A DNA stretch of 64,000 bases from Desarmillaria ectypa. Taxonomy: Eukaryota > Basidiomycota > Agaricomycetes > Agaricales > Physalacriaceae. The DNA is taken from contig JAUDYN010000003.1 in assembly GCA_030407005.1 (NCBI GenBank), forward strand, positions 2,666,001 through 2,730,000. Reading direction: 5' to 3'. A program made the translations under genes and the position numbers. Shown here one piece after another: positions 49,904 to 61,766 of this stretch (position 1 is its first letter; each line of letters starts with the position of its first letter). The notes below the pieces were generated by a model, which was not told the origin of the DNA, searched no databases, and worked only from the letters and a program-made list of their open reading frames with translations.

Positions 49904-52275
49904 ATGGGAAACGCATTCAGCTGCTGCGACACCTGTTGTAAGGCCGTTTCCTACAGACTCCTTGGCACCACTGACCACCTGACAGTCCACTCGCGCAAGT
50001 CGCAAGCATACGAGCCACTTCTCTTGGAGAATGAGCGAGAGGCTGTGGCAGATCTCCTTCAGTACCTTGAGAGTGGGTCCATCTCTTGTCCATATATTAT
50101 TGCATATTGAACGCAGCATCCGCAGACCGCACTACCACCAACTTTTTTACTGGCTCGCCTCTCAATGCGTTGACAACACTTTCGTTTTCTGACAATGTCG
50201 ATCTGCAGAGGAGTGCCGCTCTCGCATTCGCAGAGATCACTGAGAAGGAAGTGAGGCCCGTTGGTCGAGACACTCTGGACCCCATTCTTTTCCTGTTGAG
50301 CAGTCATGACACAGAGGTGCAACGAGCTGCCAGTGCTGCGCTTGGAAACCTTGCAGTCAACAGTGAGTCAACCTTTCAAACTTTATGTTGATGGAATCAA
50401 TGGACACCTTCTAGCCGATAACAAACTTCTCATCGTCAAACTGGGTGGCTTGGAACCTTTGATTCGTCAAATGTTAAGCCCCAACGTAGAAGTGCAATGC
50501 AACGCCGTTGGATGTGTAACAAATTTGGCTACTCATGGTATGCATTTTCATACGGATACCCCTTTTACGAATAGTGAGCCCCTTCTCCACCAGATGACAA
50601 CAAGACCAAGATTGCGAAATCTGGTGCTCTTGTTCCTTTGACACGCTTGGCTCGTTCGAAAGATATGCGCGTTCAAAGGAACGCCACTGGTGCCCTACTA
50701 AATATGACCCATTCTGGTAAGTTGGCATGATCCCAATTCGACAATTTTGACAGAGCATTCTAGACGAGAACCGGCAGCAGCTTGTCAATGCAGGCGCTAT
50801 CCCTGTGCTTGTCAGTCTCTTGAACTCGCCTGATACTGACGTCCAATACTATTGCACAACTGCGTTGAGTAACATTGCTGTAGATGGTACGTTACATCGA
50901 CTTTGAGGAGATTCCTAATCGAATTTATGTTTGCAGGTGCCAACCGCAAGAAGTTGGCTCAGAGCGAACCCAAGCTCGTCGCTAGTTTGGTCATGCTCAT
51001 GGACAGCTCTAGCTTGAAAGTTCAATGCCAAGCAGCTCTGGCACTTAGGAACTTGGCAAGTGATGGTAAGCCGGTCGTGTTGTTATCTTTGTCCAGTCGG
51101 AGTAATATGAAAAAATTTTTACAGAGAAGTATCAATTGGAGATTGTCAAATCAGACGGGTTGGCATCACTACTTCGGCTCCTACAGTCCACATATCTCCC
51201 TTTGATCCTGTCTTCAGCGGCTTGTGTGCGAAATGTGTCCATACATCCGCAGAACGAATCGCCAATAATCGAATCCGGCTTTTTGCAACCTTTGATCAAC
51301 CTCCTTTCGTTCAAGGACAATGAAGAGGTCCAATGCCACGCTATCTCAACTCTGCGAAACTTGGCCGCTAGTTCGGAGAAGAACAAGACAGCGATCGTGA
51401 AAGCGGGTGCGGTGGAGTCCATCAAGGAGCTCGTTTTGGAGGTTCCAATCAATGTACAGAGTGAGATGACAGCGTGCGTAGCAGTTCTGGCGTTGAGTGG
51501 TTCGTCTTTGGCCTTTTTCTTCCTTTCCAGTCATTGATGCCTCCCTACAGATGAACTCAAGGGGCGGCTGCTTGAAATGGGCATTTGTGAAGTTTTGATT
51601 CCTCTCACCAATTCGCCCAGCTCTGAAGTCCAAGGAAACAGCGCTGCAGCTCTAGGCAATCTCTCATCTAAGGGTGAGTAACGACCCTTATCGTCGCTTT
51701 TAGTTCGGAGACTCATTGTCGTGATCAGATGGCCGGTCGTCGACGGATGACTACTCCGCTTTTAATGACGTCTGGGACAAACCTGATGGCGGTATGCACA
51801 AGTATTTGTACAGATTCTTGACGAGTCCCGACGCAACTTTCCAACACATCGCCGTCTGGACGATTGTGCAACTCCTCGAATCCAACGGTATGAAACAATT
51901 GTTTGGTAATTGTGAACGTAGCTGATATCTCGTTTAGACCCGCAGTTGATCAGCAGTATTCGAAGTTCTCCACTGCTGTTACCTAACATTCGAAATCTCG
52001 CGAATTCGGGAGCGTCGTCACCTTCGGAGTCTGTTGACTCCCGCCACTCGCACAACCAAATGTATGATGATGAGACGGATACTGGTGATGGCCAAGGCGA
52101 AATCCAGCTGCTCTCGCGAAGAATTCTTGAATTCGTCGAAGGAGATGAAGGGATGCTATCTTCGAGTGTGCCCGGATCGCACATGCAGCCTGGATCATCT
52201 GTGGGCAGCTCCCGTGAGCACGAAGAGCTCCGTCGAAGTGTTCGGGAGGCGTTTGCACCGGGTTCGCATCGCTAG
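49904..52275 (+). CDS. VAC8: VAC8, armadillo-repeat vacuolar membrane protein
   Basis: Lipid-anchored vacuolar adaptor for vacuole inheritance, nucleus-vacuole junctions and selective autophagy. Ten exons: 49904-50072, 50126-50362, 50415-50537, 50594-50716, 50764-50886, 50937-51065, 51125-51499, 51551-51673, 51729-51887, 51938-52275; 632 residues. N-terminus [12 protein letters not shown] gives an N-myristoylation glycine and clustered Cys for palmitoylation. Armadillo repeats follow: [80 protein letters not shown] and others. The C-terminal 100 residues are acidic and Ser-rich, an extension with a predicted helix. All introns are phase 1 and several exons equal one repeat. Confidence 0.96.
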
Positions 52276-52884
52276 TCGTTCTTGGCAGGTCTTTTGATTG
52301 GTGGATGGATGCGTGCATCTTGGGACTCCGGGCTGTCGTTCTCACGCAGGTCGGCAAATGGACAGTTTGTTTTTGTTACTATAATCTTTATGTCTACACC
52401 ACTGGTGGCTGACTCGTCGTTGTTCGATTGTAACATCTTCTACATACCATACCTATTATGAAGAACGCTCGTTTCGGTTGATTTTATGCTACGAGGTGTT
52501 TATGTATTAGAGCCATGAATATTACTTATGACCTGTTATTAGGATTTTTGGCGGTGATTGATCGATACTCGCAGCGAGCAAGGGGCCATACAGAGTCTGT
52601 CGTACAGTTGTAGCAAGGCAGTCGCAGAGGAGAACGAAACGGGCATGAGAACAGATGCTGACCTCGTGGACGAGGGGCTTGATCAGATCAAACTTTCCTT
52701 TTGGGGTCTGCTTATTCTTGGTGCCAGCATTGTCCCTTTCATACATTTGTTGTCCAGGTTGTTCTAAGAACAGGTGCCGGTCGTCTTTCTTTACCACCAC
52801 CACATCCTACATTATATCCCTTTCCTTTTGCCTCTTAATTCTATTATACTCCTTCAACAACCACAGACAGGGCCTGCTTTCTAG
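52276..52884. other. Tandem intergenic interval VAC8 / GH16
   Basis: 609 bp with a 70-codon open frame (52558-52767) that lacks family motifs; one hydrophobic segment near its end is the only feature. Probably 3' UTR and promoter; nothing else seen. Confidence 0.45.
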
Positions 52885-54615
52885 ATGCTCCTTCTCCATG
52901 TGCTACCTGTGTACCTCCTCGTCCTCATCGTCTCCCATGACGTCTCAGCAAGTCTCGTCTCCCGTGTCCATGATGTTGCCCTCCGACACACCAAGAGCAT
53001 AGCGCGCGACCTTCGCCTGGCCTTTGGCTCGGTCCTTGTCTCCCAGCAGTCTCAGGTCGACCCGCAGACGCGCTTGACTTACTGCAAAGCTGGATCATCA
53101 AACAATAATAACACTGGTGGTGGTGGTGGTGGTGGGAACAGTAGCGGTGGTAGTAGCCACTCCGGGACAAGCAGCACGAGGACTGCATCCACGTCGAGTG
53201 CTTCCGCTACTACTTCATCGTCTTCGTCCCCGTATAATTTGGTAGAGTCTCATGTGCGTCGTCATTTTGATCACTATAGGATATATCTTGATGTGCAACA
53301 TGTAGGTTGGCACAAACTTTTTTGATGGCTGGACCTTCTGGACGACTTCGGATCCTACTCATGGTAGGTTTTGCCAGGTGTCCCTGTTTGCTCCGTGCAC
53401 ATCATTGAGCAACTTTGTAGGCATTGTGGATTATGTTGATGAGAGCACGGGTGTATGCCTTTCAGTGTGCCGGCTTGTACTTGTGCTAACGATGAGAAAA
53501 CAGAGATCGAATGGGTTAGTGGAGGTGAACTCGGATGGTAATGCTATTATGCGTGTCGAGACGACAGGAACCGTCTCTGGAAATCGTCAAAGCATTCGTA
53601 TCACTACAAAGAGTACATACGACGGTGTATTAGTGATCATGGATTCTGTGCACATGCCGACGGGCTGTGGGACGTGGCCGTGAGTCCTGTTGCTCTCCAT
53701 ATTCGATGGTCGCGCTGATTCTTTTGTCACGTAGTGCATGGTGGTCGAACGGTAAAAGATAAGCCATTTATCTGTCTGTTTTGTTCTGAACCTTTTTTAT
53801 AGGACCTAATTGGCCCATTGGTGGGGAAATAGGTTCGCCGTGTTTAAACTATTCTTTTATTGTATTGATCCTATTGCGCCATAGACATCGTGGAGGGTGT
53901 AAATAACTACACGAACAACCAGGCGACAGTTCACACTGATGTCGGATGTTCCCTGACATCTTCGAATGCGAACGTGCTTAATATCACAGGAACTATAGTT
54001 GGCGGGACCAACTGTGCAGCTTCCGAGACGAGCAATCAGGGCTGTGGGGTGCGCTCTGCCTCTGACGTTTCGTTTGGTGTCGCTTTCAATGACAACGGTG
54101 GCGGAGTATATGCCAGTGAGTAATGATCTTTTTTGACAACCCCACGCTCATTGGCGGTAGTGAAATGGGACGACGAGGGCATCAAGATCTACTTCTGGTC
54201 CCAGGGCTCAGTTCCGTCTGACGTTGATGCTGGGACGCCCGTTCCTGACAGGTGGGGGACGCCGATGGCGAACTGGCCTTCATCGGCATGCAATTCCAGC
54301 AAATATTTTTACCAGCATTCATTTATCTTTGACACGACTCTGTGGTGAGTCATTTCTGTTTCTGGACAGATCGAATGTGCTGATTGGGGTCAGCGGCGAC
54401 TGGGCTGGTGGAGTATGGAGTAGCTCGGGGATACCAGGCCAAGAACAAAGCTGCGCTGCTCGGACAGGATACTCGAGCTGCGAAGACTTTGTCCGGGCAA
54501 AAGGTGCGTCGTTTGATGAAGCTTGTGAGTGACATCTCATTACTATGTTTCTTGTGAGTTTATTGCCTGTGCAGACTGGGAAATCAAGAGTGTCAAGTTT
54601 TACAAGCTCAAGTAG
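52885..54615 (+). CDS. Secreted endo-beta-1,3(4)-glucanase (GH16, MLG1-like)
   Basis: Laminarinase-type fungal cell-wall or mixed-linkage glucan hydrolase. Ten exons: 52885-53253, 53306-53363, 53421-53452, 53504-53679, 53735-53751, 53803-53832, 53885-54115, 54161-54344, 54394-54524, 54575-54615; 422 residues. Signal peptide MLLLHVLPVYLLVLIVSHDV. A Gly/Ser-rich linker (residues about 70-115, coded partly by GGT repeats) precedes the catalytic domain: [35 protein letters not shown] with the ExDxxE catalytic site GEIDIVEG split by an intron, HTDVGC, IKIYFWSQGSVP and LCGDWAGGVW. This arrangement is typical of basidiomycete GH16 glucanases. No GPI signal; the protein ends YWEIKSVKFYKLK. Confidence 0.93.
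53110..53134 (+). repeat. GGT trinucleotide repeat in GH16 linker
   Basis: Seven or so GGT units encode a glycine run in the linker between the signal peptide region and the glucanase domain; likely length-variable between strains. Confidence 0.7.
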
Positions 54616-54841
54616 TATTTAGTGATGACCGAATCTGGGATTTATTGTGTAAATATTTAGACATACATAATTAAATTTGCAAAGAACAAAAGACACTGCC
54701 ACCGCTGCTGAGTCAGATAACGCGAGTCGGAGTCAGCGGCTGACTAGCCCAACTCAGCCACGGAAAATGCTCGAAAACTCTAGTCGCGACGCGCGTATAC
54801 GGACGCGCGGCCTTGTCTTATTCAGCCACTTGCCCGTTCTC

Positions 54842-54847
54842 TATAAA
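54842..54847 (+). promoter_or_regulatory. Possible TATA box of the BAG-like gene
   Basis: TATAAA about 55 bp upstream of the start codon at 54900, in a pyrimidine-rich 5' region. Position fits a fungal TATA element with a short leader; no direct evidence of use. Confidence 0.35.
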
Positions 54848-54899
54848 GCCATGCCTGCCTTTTCCTTGTTTTCATTATCCCCCCATCTTATTAACAACC

Positions 54900-57177
54900 A
54901 TGTTCCATTACAACGCCCCTACCAAATTCTATCCTACTCAGTCCTCGCTCGGTCCCAGAGACAAGTATTTGGCTGCCCTTGCTATGGCAAAAGAAGCCGA
55001 GAAGGAATACTTGTCGGCTGAAGCTGCTGTCGAATATGAGGAACTCGCCCTTCGCCGTCGTCTTGAGGAACTAGAGCTCCAGAAGCGTCAACTCCGTGGC
55101 GTTGAACGCTACTCGTACGGATATTTCGACCGTCTTTTCCCACTACGTCATCAGCTTGAAGAAGAGGAACGTCTTAAGGCGCAGGAAGAACAGACCTTGG
55201 CACGGGCTGCCCTTGCCCTGAAGATTGGGCAAGAGGACCTCGTCCGCCGACAGAGGCATCAACAGGTTCAGGAGGCTGCGACTCGTGACTTCTTTGCTAT
55301 GAGGCGCTCGCCGTCTGAGCAACGTGAGCTCATTGCCTTGGAGGAGCGAAGGAAGGCTCTGGAAGCACAGAGAACTCGCCGCCGCGCTCAGCAAGCCAGG
55401 AATGTCGCGTTCATTCGGCAGGTACGTTACGGAGTCGGTCTGCACCAATTGCCTAGTTCTCATTATCTCATTCAGTCACGTCCTAAATACCCACTGGTTG
55501 GCCCTGATACCATTTTCCTGGACGAACCCAAGGGTCGTTACGCAGTCTCTCGAAGTGTCCACTGTCCTCATACTTGTCTCCAGAGGTCTCTATCATTCGG
55601 AGACTATGCTAACATTGTGGCTGCCTTAGCCGCAGAGGATGAAGCACCTAAGCGTCGTCCTTGTGTTGGCAAGATTCAAGTCAAGAGCGATGATGCTAAA
55701 AAGCCTCTTTCCAGCGTTGCATCTGGACAAGCCAAACCTGCTTCGTCGTCCCATGCCAACAATATTGACGAAGCGCCTGCACCCAACGGTATTGTTGAGC
55801 TGCTAAAAGCCTTTCTTGATGACGAGGTCGAGGTCAAGGCTTCCCTTGTGGCACATCCTTCGTCAGTTCCGTCTACTTCTAACCCCACTGAAATTGGTCC
55901 CAAATCCAAGGGATCTGAAGTCAAGTCCCAGCAGTCTTCGCACATAACCGTTGAAGAATGCTTAGGTGCAATGCTCGGCCATTTTGCGCAGAGAGCAGAG
56001 GCCCCAGCGTCTCGCGAAGATGCCACGACATCCAGATCTCAGCCTGTGGAGAAGGTACGCTTTAATGATGGTTGGAGCCTTTGGTCATGAGCTTATTCGT
56101 TCTTTTCAGAAGGCCTCTTCAATTGAATCTTCTTTGAAGGCCGAACTTGAGGCCCGCCTGAACAATGACCAATCCAACGAAATCAAGGACACCATCCATG
56201 CTATCTTCGCATCACTCAATCATGAAAACGTTCCTTCGTCATCTAGCATCAAAGGCAAGGAGAAGGCCCATCTCATCAGCACCGAGCACGCCACCTCCAA
56301 AGACGTTGTATCATCCATGGAAGCTGTCCGGAATGTCGAAGCGGCCTTCCATACCCTCGAGTCGGAGTTCGTCTTCCCTGTCCAGCTAGACTTCACCCCC
56401 GCTCCATCTCCAACCTCGTCAGACTCTGAGTCGTCTCTTATAGGGAGACTGGCTTACACCTCCCGTAACGTGCCCGTGCGGTATTATGAACAGTCATTGA
56501 GCGGGCTGCTGGCACAGTTGGATTCGGTGGAAAGCTTCGGGAACGAAGCATTGAGAAGTGTTAGGAAGGAAGTCGTTGGAAAGGTGGAGAGTGCGCTGCA
56601 AGAGCTAGAGCGGGAGGTTGAGGGTCGATGGCGGAGCAAGACTGCCAAGGAGAGTAAGGTAGCGGAGAAACAAGGTGCCGACAATGCACAGGCTGCTGAG
56701 AAGGTAACTTCTGAATTCGCCTCAGAGGGCGCTGCACCAGCTGAAGCGGTGAAGGACGATGAACCTGTTGTGGTTGACGGGCCAGCTTTTGCTGAAGCTG
56801 TTGCCATTCACGAAGATGCGGCCATTGCTGCTGATACAACTCTTCCGAACATCGCTATCGTTATATCCCGGCCTGAGCCAATTGAATTGCTCGTTTCTGA
56901 CCTTGATTCCGAGTCATCAGCTGACAAGAGTAGCACCATAAAGGACAAGGAGCTGGACACCGAGCAACCACTTCAAGCATCCGTCTACCCTCCCGCCTAT
57001 CCCCCTTCGTCGAGTTCCATCGACACAGTTCGACCGTACGATGTAGAGTCGCAGTCTTCTGAGGATCCCGGAGAGTCCTTCCTCCTCTCAGAGGAGAACT
57101 CCGCGGACCAGGAGACTGCCACAAAGAAGAAAGTGGATGACGATACGGGAAGTGATTGGTCGGAGCTCGAAGCATAA
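54900..57177 (+). CDS. BAG-domain-like, coiled-coil protein
   Basis: Three exons (54900-55421, 55476-56054, 56110-57177), 722 residues. The N-terminal third is a highly charged coiled coil (AMAKEAEKEYLSAEAAVEYE, EELALRRRLEELELQKRQL). A second helical part (HITVEECLGAMLGHFAQRAE, LKAELEARL, HAIFASLN) is followed by LESEFVFPVQLDFTPAPSPT and RLAYTSRNVPVRYYEQ, then a three-helix stretch (LLAQLDSVESFGNEALRSVR, KEVVGKVESALQELEREV) that fits a BAG domain, the HSP70 nucleotide-exchange module. The C-terminal 190 residues are acidic and disordered. Intron 1 (55422-55475, 54 nt) is stop-free and in frame. BAG assignment rests on pattern and context in basidiomycete proteins of similar design; moderately sure. 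Confidence 0.75.
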
Positions 57178-57737
57178 CCCTGAATTGATGAAACTGGACT
57201 CGTATTAGTACATGTATAGTTCTCATTTCCCTTCATCTATACACACGGATCTGTTTTTGCATTGTAATTCATTAAACTTATCACTCTCCGTTGTGATTAA
57301 GATTTCGTATCTCTCGTCCCAAGTTTCAACTTCATGCGGTCTACAGCGATTTGATTCCTTAGATTTGGCTCTGACCCTCACGTTTGTCATCTCAATTGGC
57401 TTGTCGTAAATCTCGGTACGTACGAGTGACTTCTGTGTTCCTGTATATTAAACGAACGATGAAAGGTTGTGTAAGTACGTCCGTCTTCGGTTGGGTTCGA
57501 AGACGAATGTAATATTAGAAATCGGACAAACGAAACAACATCATTGTTCGTATGGTGGTAAACTAAATCATATATGTAGCACATATCCATGTACAGAACA
57601 TTACAACAACACAACAACACTAGCGTGGTACTCATGAACGACGCCCCACGCTTCAGAGATCAGAAACCCCAAGTTCAAGGGGTATTTATTAGATGGCCTG
57701 CGCTGCTTTAATTTACCGACCGCTAAGCTGCAGATCA
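57178..57737. other. Convergent 3' interval BAG-like / GYF
   Basis: 560 bp of AT-rich 3' sequence between two stop codons. No gene, RNA or inverted repeat recognised. Confidence 0.5.
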
Positions 57738-60700
57738 TTACGATCTACCACCTTTTTTTTTCTTGTTGACCACTTTGAACCCACCCCATTCGGATGCTTG
57801 AGGTTTCGGTTGCGCCTTGACTACTTCGGCGATAGACACAGGTTTGTTCATCCCGGCCGCGGAGGACGCCGTTCCCTTTCGTGCAGCAGCGTCAGCTTTG
57901 CGCTTGCTCACAAACTCTGACGCGAACCGTCGACCGTCCAGTATCGTACTGTTAGAATATATCAAGTCCGAAATAAGCTCTATAGTGGATGGATCGGGGT
58001 CCATTGAGAATGACAAAAGCATCTGCATGATCTCCTCGACTGGAAGAAAATGAAAATAATAAGAGAACGCAAGTAACGTCATCTTAGAACACGCACCGTT
58101 GACAGAACTGTTAAGTCCTTTCAGAGACTCGTTGAGCCACCTGAGAAATTCGTGCGATGGGGCGACCGGGTAATCATCCACCTTGCCTCCGGTCGTGGAC
58201 TTAGGAGGTACTGGCGTCGGTACCGGTCGAATCGCAGCTGGAGTGCCGTTAGCCCGAGGAACAGCTGCTGATGAGGATGGCGCCGAAGACACAGGTGACC
58301 GAACTGGAGCAGCCGGAGGAGGGGCGGATTTACCGCTAGGTCCCACAGTTGTCCAAGCCCCGCCGCCTACAGTGACGGTAACAGGACTCTTTACGAGGCA
58401 TAAGCATATACAAACTGAATTGAGATCTATCACTCACCTTGACAGTGGTTTCCGCGTAAGCTCTTCGGGAAGCTACAGAAGCTACTGTCTCCTTCGCGGC
58501 CATCTTCCTGCGTTTCTCCTCCTCCTCTTGAATCTCCTTCATCGTTTTCTTGGTTGTGAGAGCCTTTATAGCTGTCGTCCAAACAGGTTGTGCAGCAGTT
58601 GGGGCTGGAACTGACACAGAGGACGTTTCCTTGGTCTGGGTATTGTTTACACGCGAACCAGCCTGAGACGTAGGGAGTCCCCATGAAGCAACGAATGGTT
58701 GTATCTCGTCGTAGGCGGCTGAAGCGGATGCTGCTGCACGGGCACGTTCCCGTTCCCGTTCGGCGGCTTTGCGTGCCTCTGCGTGCCTGGCCTCTGCCTC
58801 CTGGATCTCACGTAAACTTAATGAAACACCCGAGAGTTTGCCAGCATCATCATCTTTGACCCAAGCAGGTTTGTGAACTGGAATGGGGGAGGAAGCTGTG
58901 GGAGATGGAGGTCGTGGAGCAGGCTGGATAACGCTTTGCTTTGAAGGCACAGACGCTTTGACTCCCCTAGGCTTCCTGTTAGAGGATGCAAGGAGTGAAT
59001 CTGCCTGCATTTCTGCAGGGGTTGGTTCCGGTGACTGCGTGAGAACTTGGGGGGCGGTACTTTCAACATTCGATGACTGGTTCAGCTTGAAATTGTCTCT
59101 CGGGAGACTGTGGGGAACAACGACATCCTCCTTTCTATTTTCCGTGGCAGGTCGCACAGGTGCGGGCCAGGGAGAGGAATCAATAGTCTTGGAGATGTCT
59201 GCTCGCGGCAAAGACCCAGATGCACCCCAAGGTGAAGGGCTGACCGTTTGTTCAAGCAGTGAAGGATTAGTTGATGCGGGATGGTTCAAGTCGAACGGGC
59301 CACCGCGTCGAGAAACAGAGGTAGGTGCATCTTGAATATTTCCCCATGGTGATAGAGGAACGGTAGAACTGCTGTCTGGTATCGGTTGTTGGGGTATGCG
59401 GGTGGCAATAGGTTCAGATGACTGCTGGACGAGTGGCTGGTTAGGGAATGCATTGTAACTGTTAAAAGTCGACAGAGAGGAAGCATCTGAGACAGGATCC
59501 AGCGAGTGGAAGTCAGTACCCCCAAAAGTATTGGTGATATGCAGATTATCTTGCGATGTGACAGGCCTAAAACCGCCGGGAAAAGAGGATCCTAGTCCGT
59601 TGTTGTGGAATGATGGTGGCAACGGCGATAGTTCCGCTGACGCTCGCCCCGAGTCGAAGCCAGAACCGATGGCGACGGCATTGCCGGTAGAACTTGGCCA
59701 TGGGCTGGAAGCGAAAGGTCCGTTAGCTGAATACGTGCTATCCACGGCGGAGCTTCTATTTGGTGTGAATTGCCCGTACGATCTGTGATCTATGCCGCCA
59801 TCGCCAAAATTATTTCTTCGCCCTGACACACCCGCGTCAGATGAAATGAAATTTCCTGCATGACCTCCGAAAGCACTGGGGTCCGGAGATCCGTTACTGT
59901 ATCGGCCTGCTCCCAGCGACGAAGCGGGGGATTCCGATACGTTCGAACTGCCCAAATAACTGTCCAGGGTCGAACTGCGCAGTGAACGGATGGGTGCAGG
60001 CTGGAACGGAACGTTAAATTGATCTTGGGGAATGGCGTATATATGCTGAGGAGAATCGACATGACGAGATAAACCAGGAGGGAGAGCTGGGATTATTGGA
60101 GTTAGGAATATCTGGGGACCACCGACACGACGAATTAATTCGCCTACGGACGTCCAGTCGCTGTCGAGGTGTGTCCGTCTCATGAGTAGATCGGCAGTAA
60201 AGTACCCTTCGTCATGCCATTTTTGCATCACATTCGCACGGAAAGGACCTGTGAACGGAGGTTTAGCAATTCGAAAAAGGGAAACACAAGACATACCTTG
60301 TATTTGTCCTTGAGGGTCCAGATAAGACCATTCGACGTTAGATACATCCGCAAGACCCGGAGGAGGATATCCTGCACTACTGTTGGCGGGTGATGCAGAA
60401 CTACTGTGCCTGTTGTCGTTTCCCAAGGACATCTGAGCAACACTTGCATCGAGAATCTGGGTTTGGGAATGGGACGCTCCAGCAGCTGCCGTAGCCTCAT
60501 CATCAGCGCTATGAGGAAGTAATTCGTCCGGATGAGGGTCACGATCCGTGGCTTGCGCGGCGCTCTCGTCCTCTTCTTTAATCTCTGAACTCTTCCCATC
60601 CGGTTGATATTCACTGCCAGGATCCCGTGTCATTCCTCCGCCAGACTTCACTAGGCCCTCTGAGGCGCGCCGTCGAGCTACCCACGAGTCTCCACCATTC

Positions 60701-61480
60701 AACACGCCGTCAAAGCCTGCCCCCATGCGAGAAGGACGAGGAGATGGAAGACCTGTATCACGAGGAGACATTGGTGATTGCATAGAGGATAAGGAAAGCT
60801 TGCGAGGTATGGCAATTTGATCTGCAAAACGTATCAATATTAATTCCAACTAGAAAAAAAAAAAGAGTCTGACCGCCTGTACTATCGCCCCTTCTTCTAC
60901 CAGCTAAAGAACCGAACCGCTCTCTAAGAGGACTGGCGGCTCCAGTAGCTGAGTTTACGTGGGTCAACCTAGGTCTGTCTGCTCCAGAATTCTGGCCGGA
61001 CGATGCAGGAAGGTAGTCGGTGGACTGACGACGGCGTAAATCTGAATTCAAGGAGACCGAAAAGAGCTGCAGGACATGAGGCCCCAGGTCAGCAGACGAA
61101 AACGCGACAATACGGACTGAATATCTTGGGGTTGTACTCACCTTCTTTTCGGCCTCCCCCATTTCGCGTAGGGATGTAGGCTCTGTTCCTATTTCACGAA
61201 CGACACCTTCCCAGCGTTCGACTTCCAGGCCCAAGCCACCCTGCCCACCGCCATCACGGAAAATTTGAAGGAGCTCCCCTTTGGAATACCTGAAAGGGTG
61301 AGCCTCGTCTCGGCTGTCAGAGAATGGTACTGGTGCAGAAGAGACAAGAGCAGAATATGTGGACGCGTATGAAGCCGGAGCACTTGCTGGCGGTGGTGGA
61401 GTCGGCTCGGCCTGCATCCGAAGTGCTGGTTGCTTGGTGCGCATCCATTCGGGGCCAAAATGCATCGTGCTGGTCGACAT
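57738..61480 (-). CDS. GYF-domain protein (SMY2/GIGYF-like)
   Basis: GYF adaptor that binds proline-rich ligands, acting in mRNA decay and translational control or ER-Golgi traffic. Six exons: 61480-61142, 61066-60874, 60821-60297, 60248-58438, 58388-58097, 58039-57738; 1153 residues. N-terminus: FRYSKGELLQIFRDGG, resembling the 4E-binding-proximal segment of GIGYF proteins. The GYF domain (about 340-400) is complete: VEWSYLDPQGQIQ then GPFRANVMQKWHDEGYF, matching W-x-Y...GPF...M..W...GYF, with LLMRRTHLDSDW. The middle is Ser/Pro-rich. A coiled coil with SLREIQEAEARHAEARKAAE follows, and the C-terminus ends EWGGFKVVNKKKKGGRS, a typical SMY2-family ending. An in-frame ATG at 61522 would add 14 residues. 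Confidence 0.93.
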
Positions 61481-61766
61481 TTTGTGATAGTCTGCGTTGA
61501 GAGTGTGTAAACTCGAAGTCACGAAAAATTGAGTTCGCGGCTTTTTTCAGAAATTTAAGATGTGTTTCTCACGTGGTAAGTAGGCCTTTCGGGTAGGTCT
61601 TTAGGGCAGGCGCAAGTTCTAGTCAATTATGTATTGCAATGATAAGAAGCTATAGTCTACAATAGCGGTACCCCTCAACAATATGATCACAACTTTACAC
61701 GCCACACCGACGAAGGGAGCTCTGTAACACAATACCGTCAGCGGCTGATTAGCTCAACTCTGTCAA

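Noticed and set aside
52558..52767. 70-codon plus-strand frame with a hydrophobic segment
   Set aside because: No family, no conserved start context; probably 3' or promoter sequence of flanking genes.
56484..56807. Ala/Ser-rich minus-strand frame
   Set aside because: Antisense of the BAG-like coding exon.
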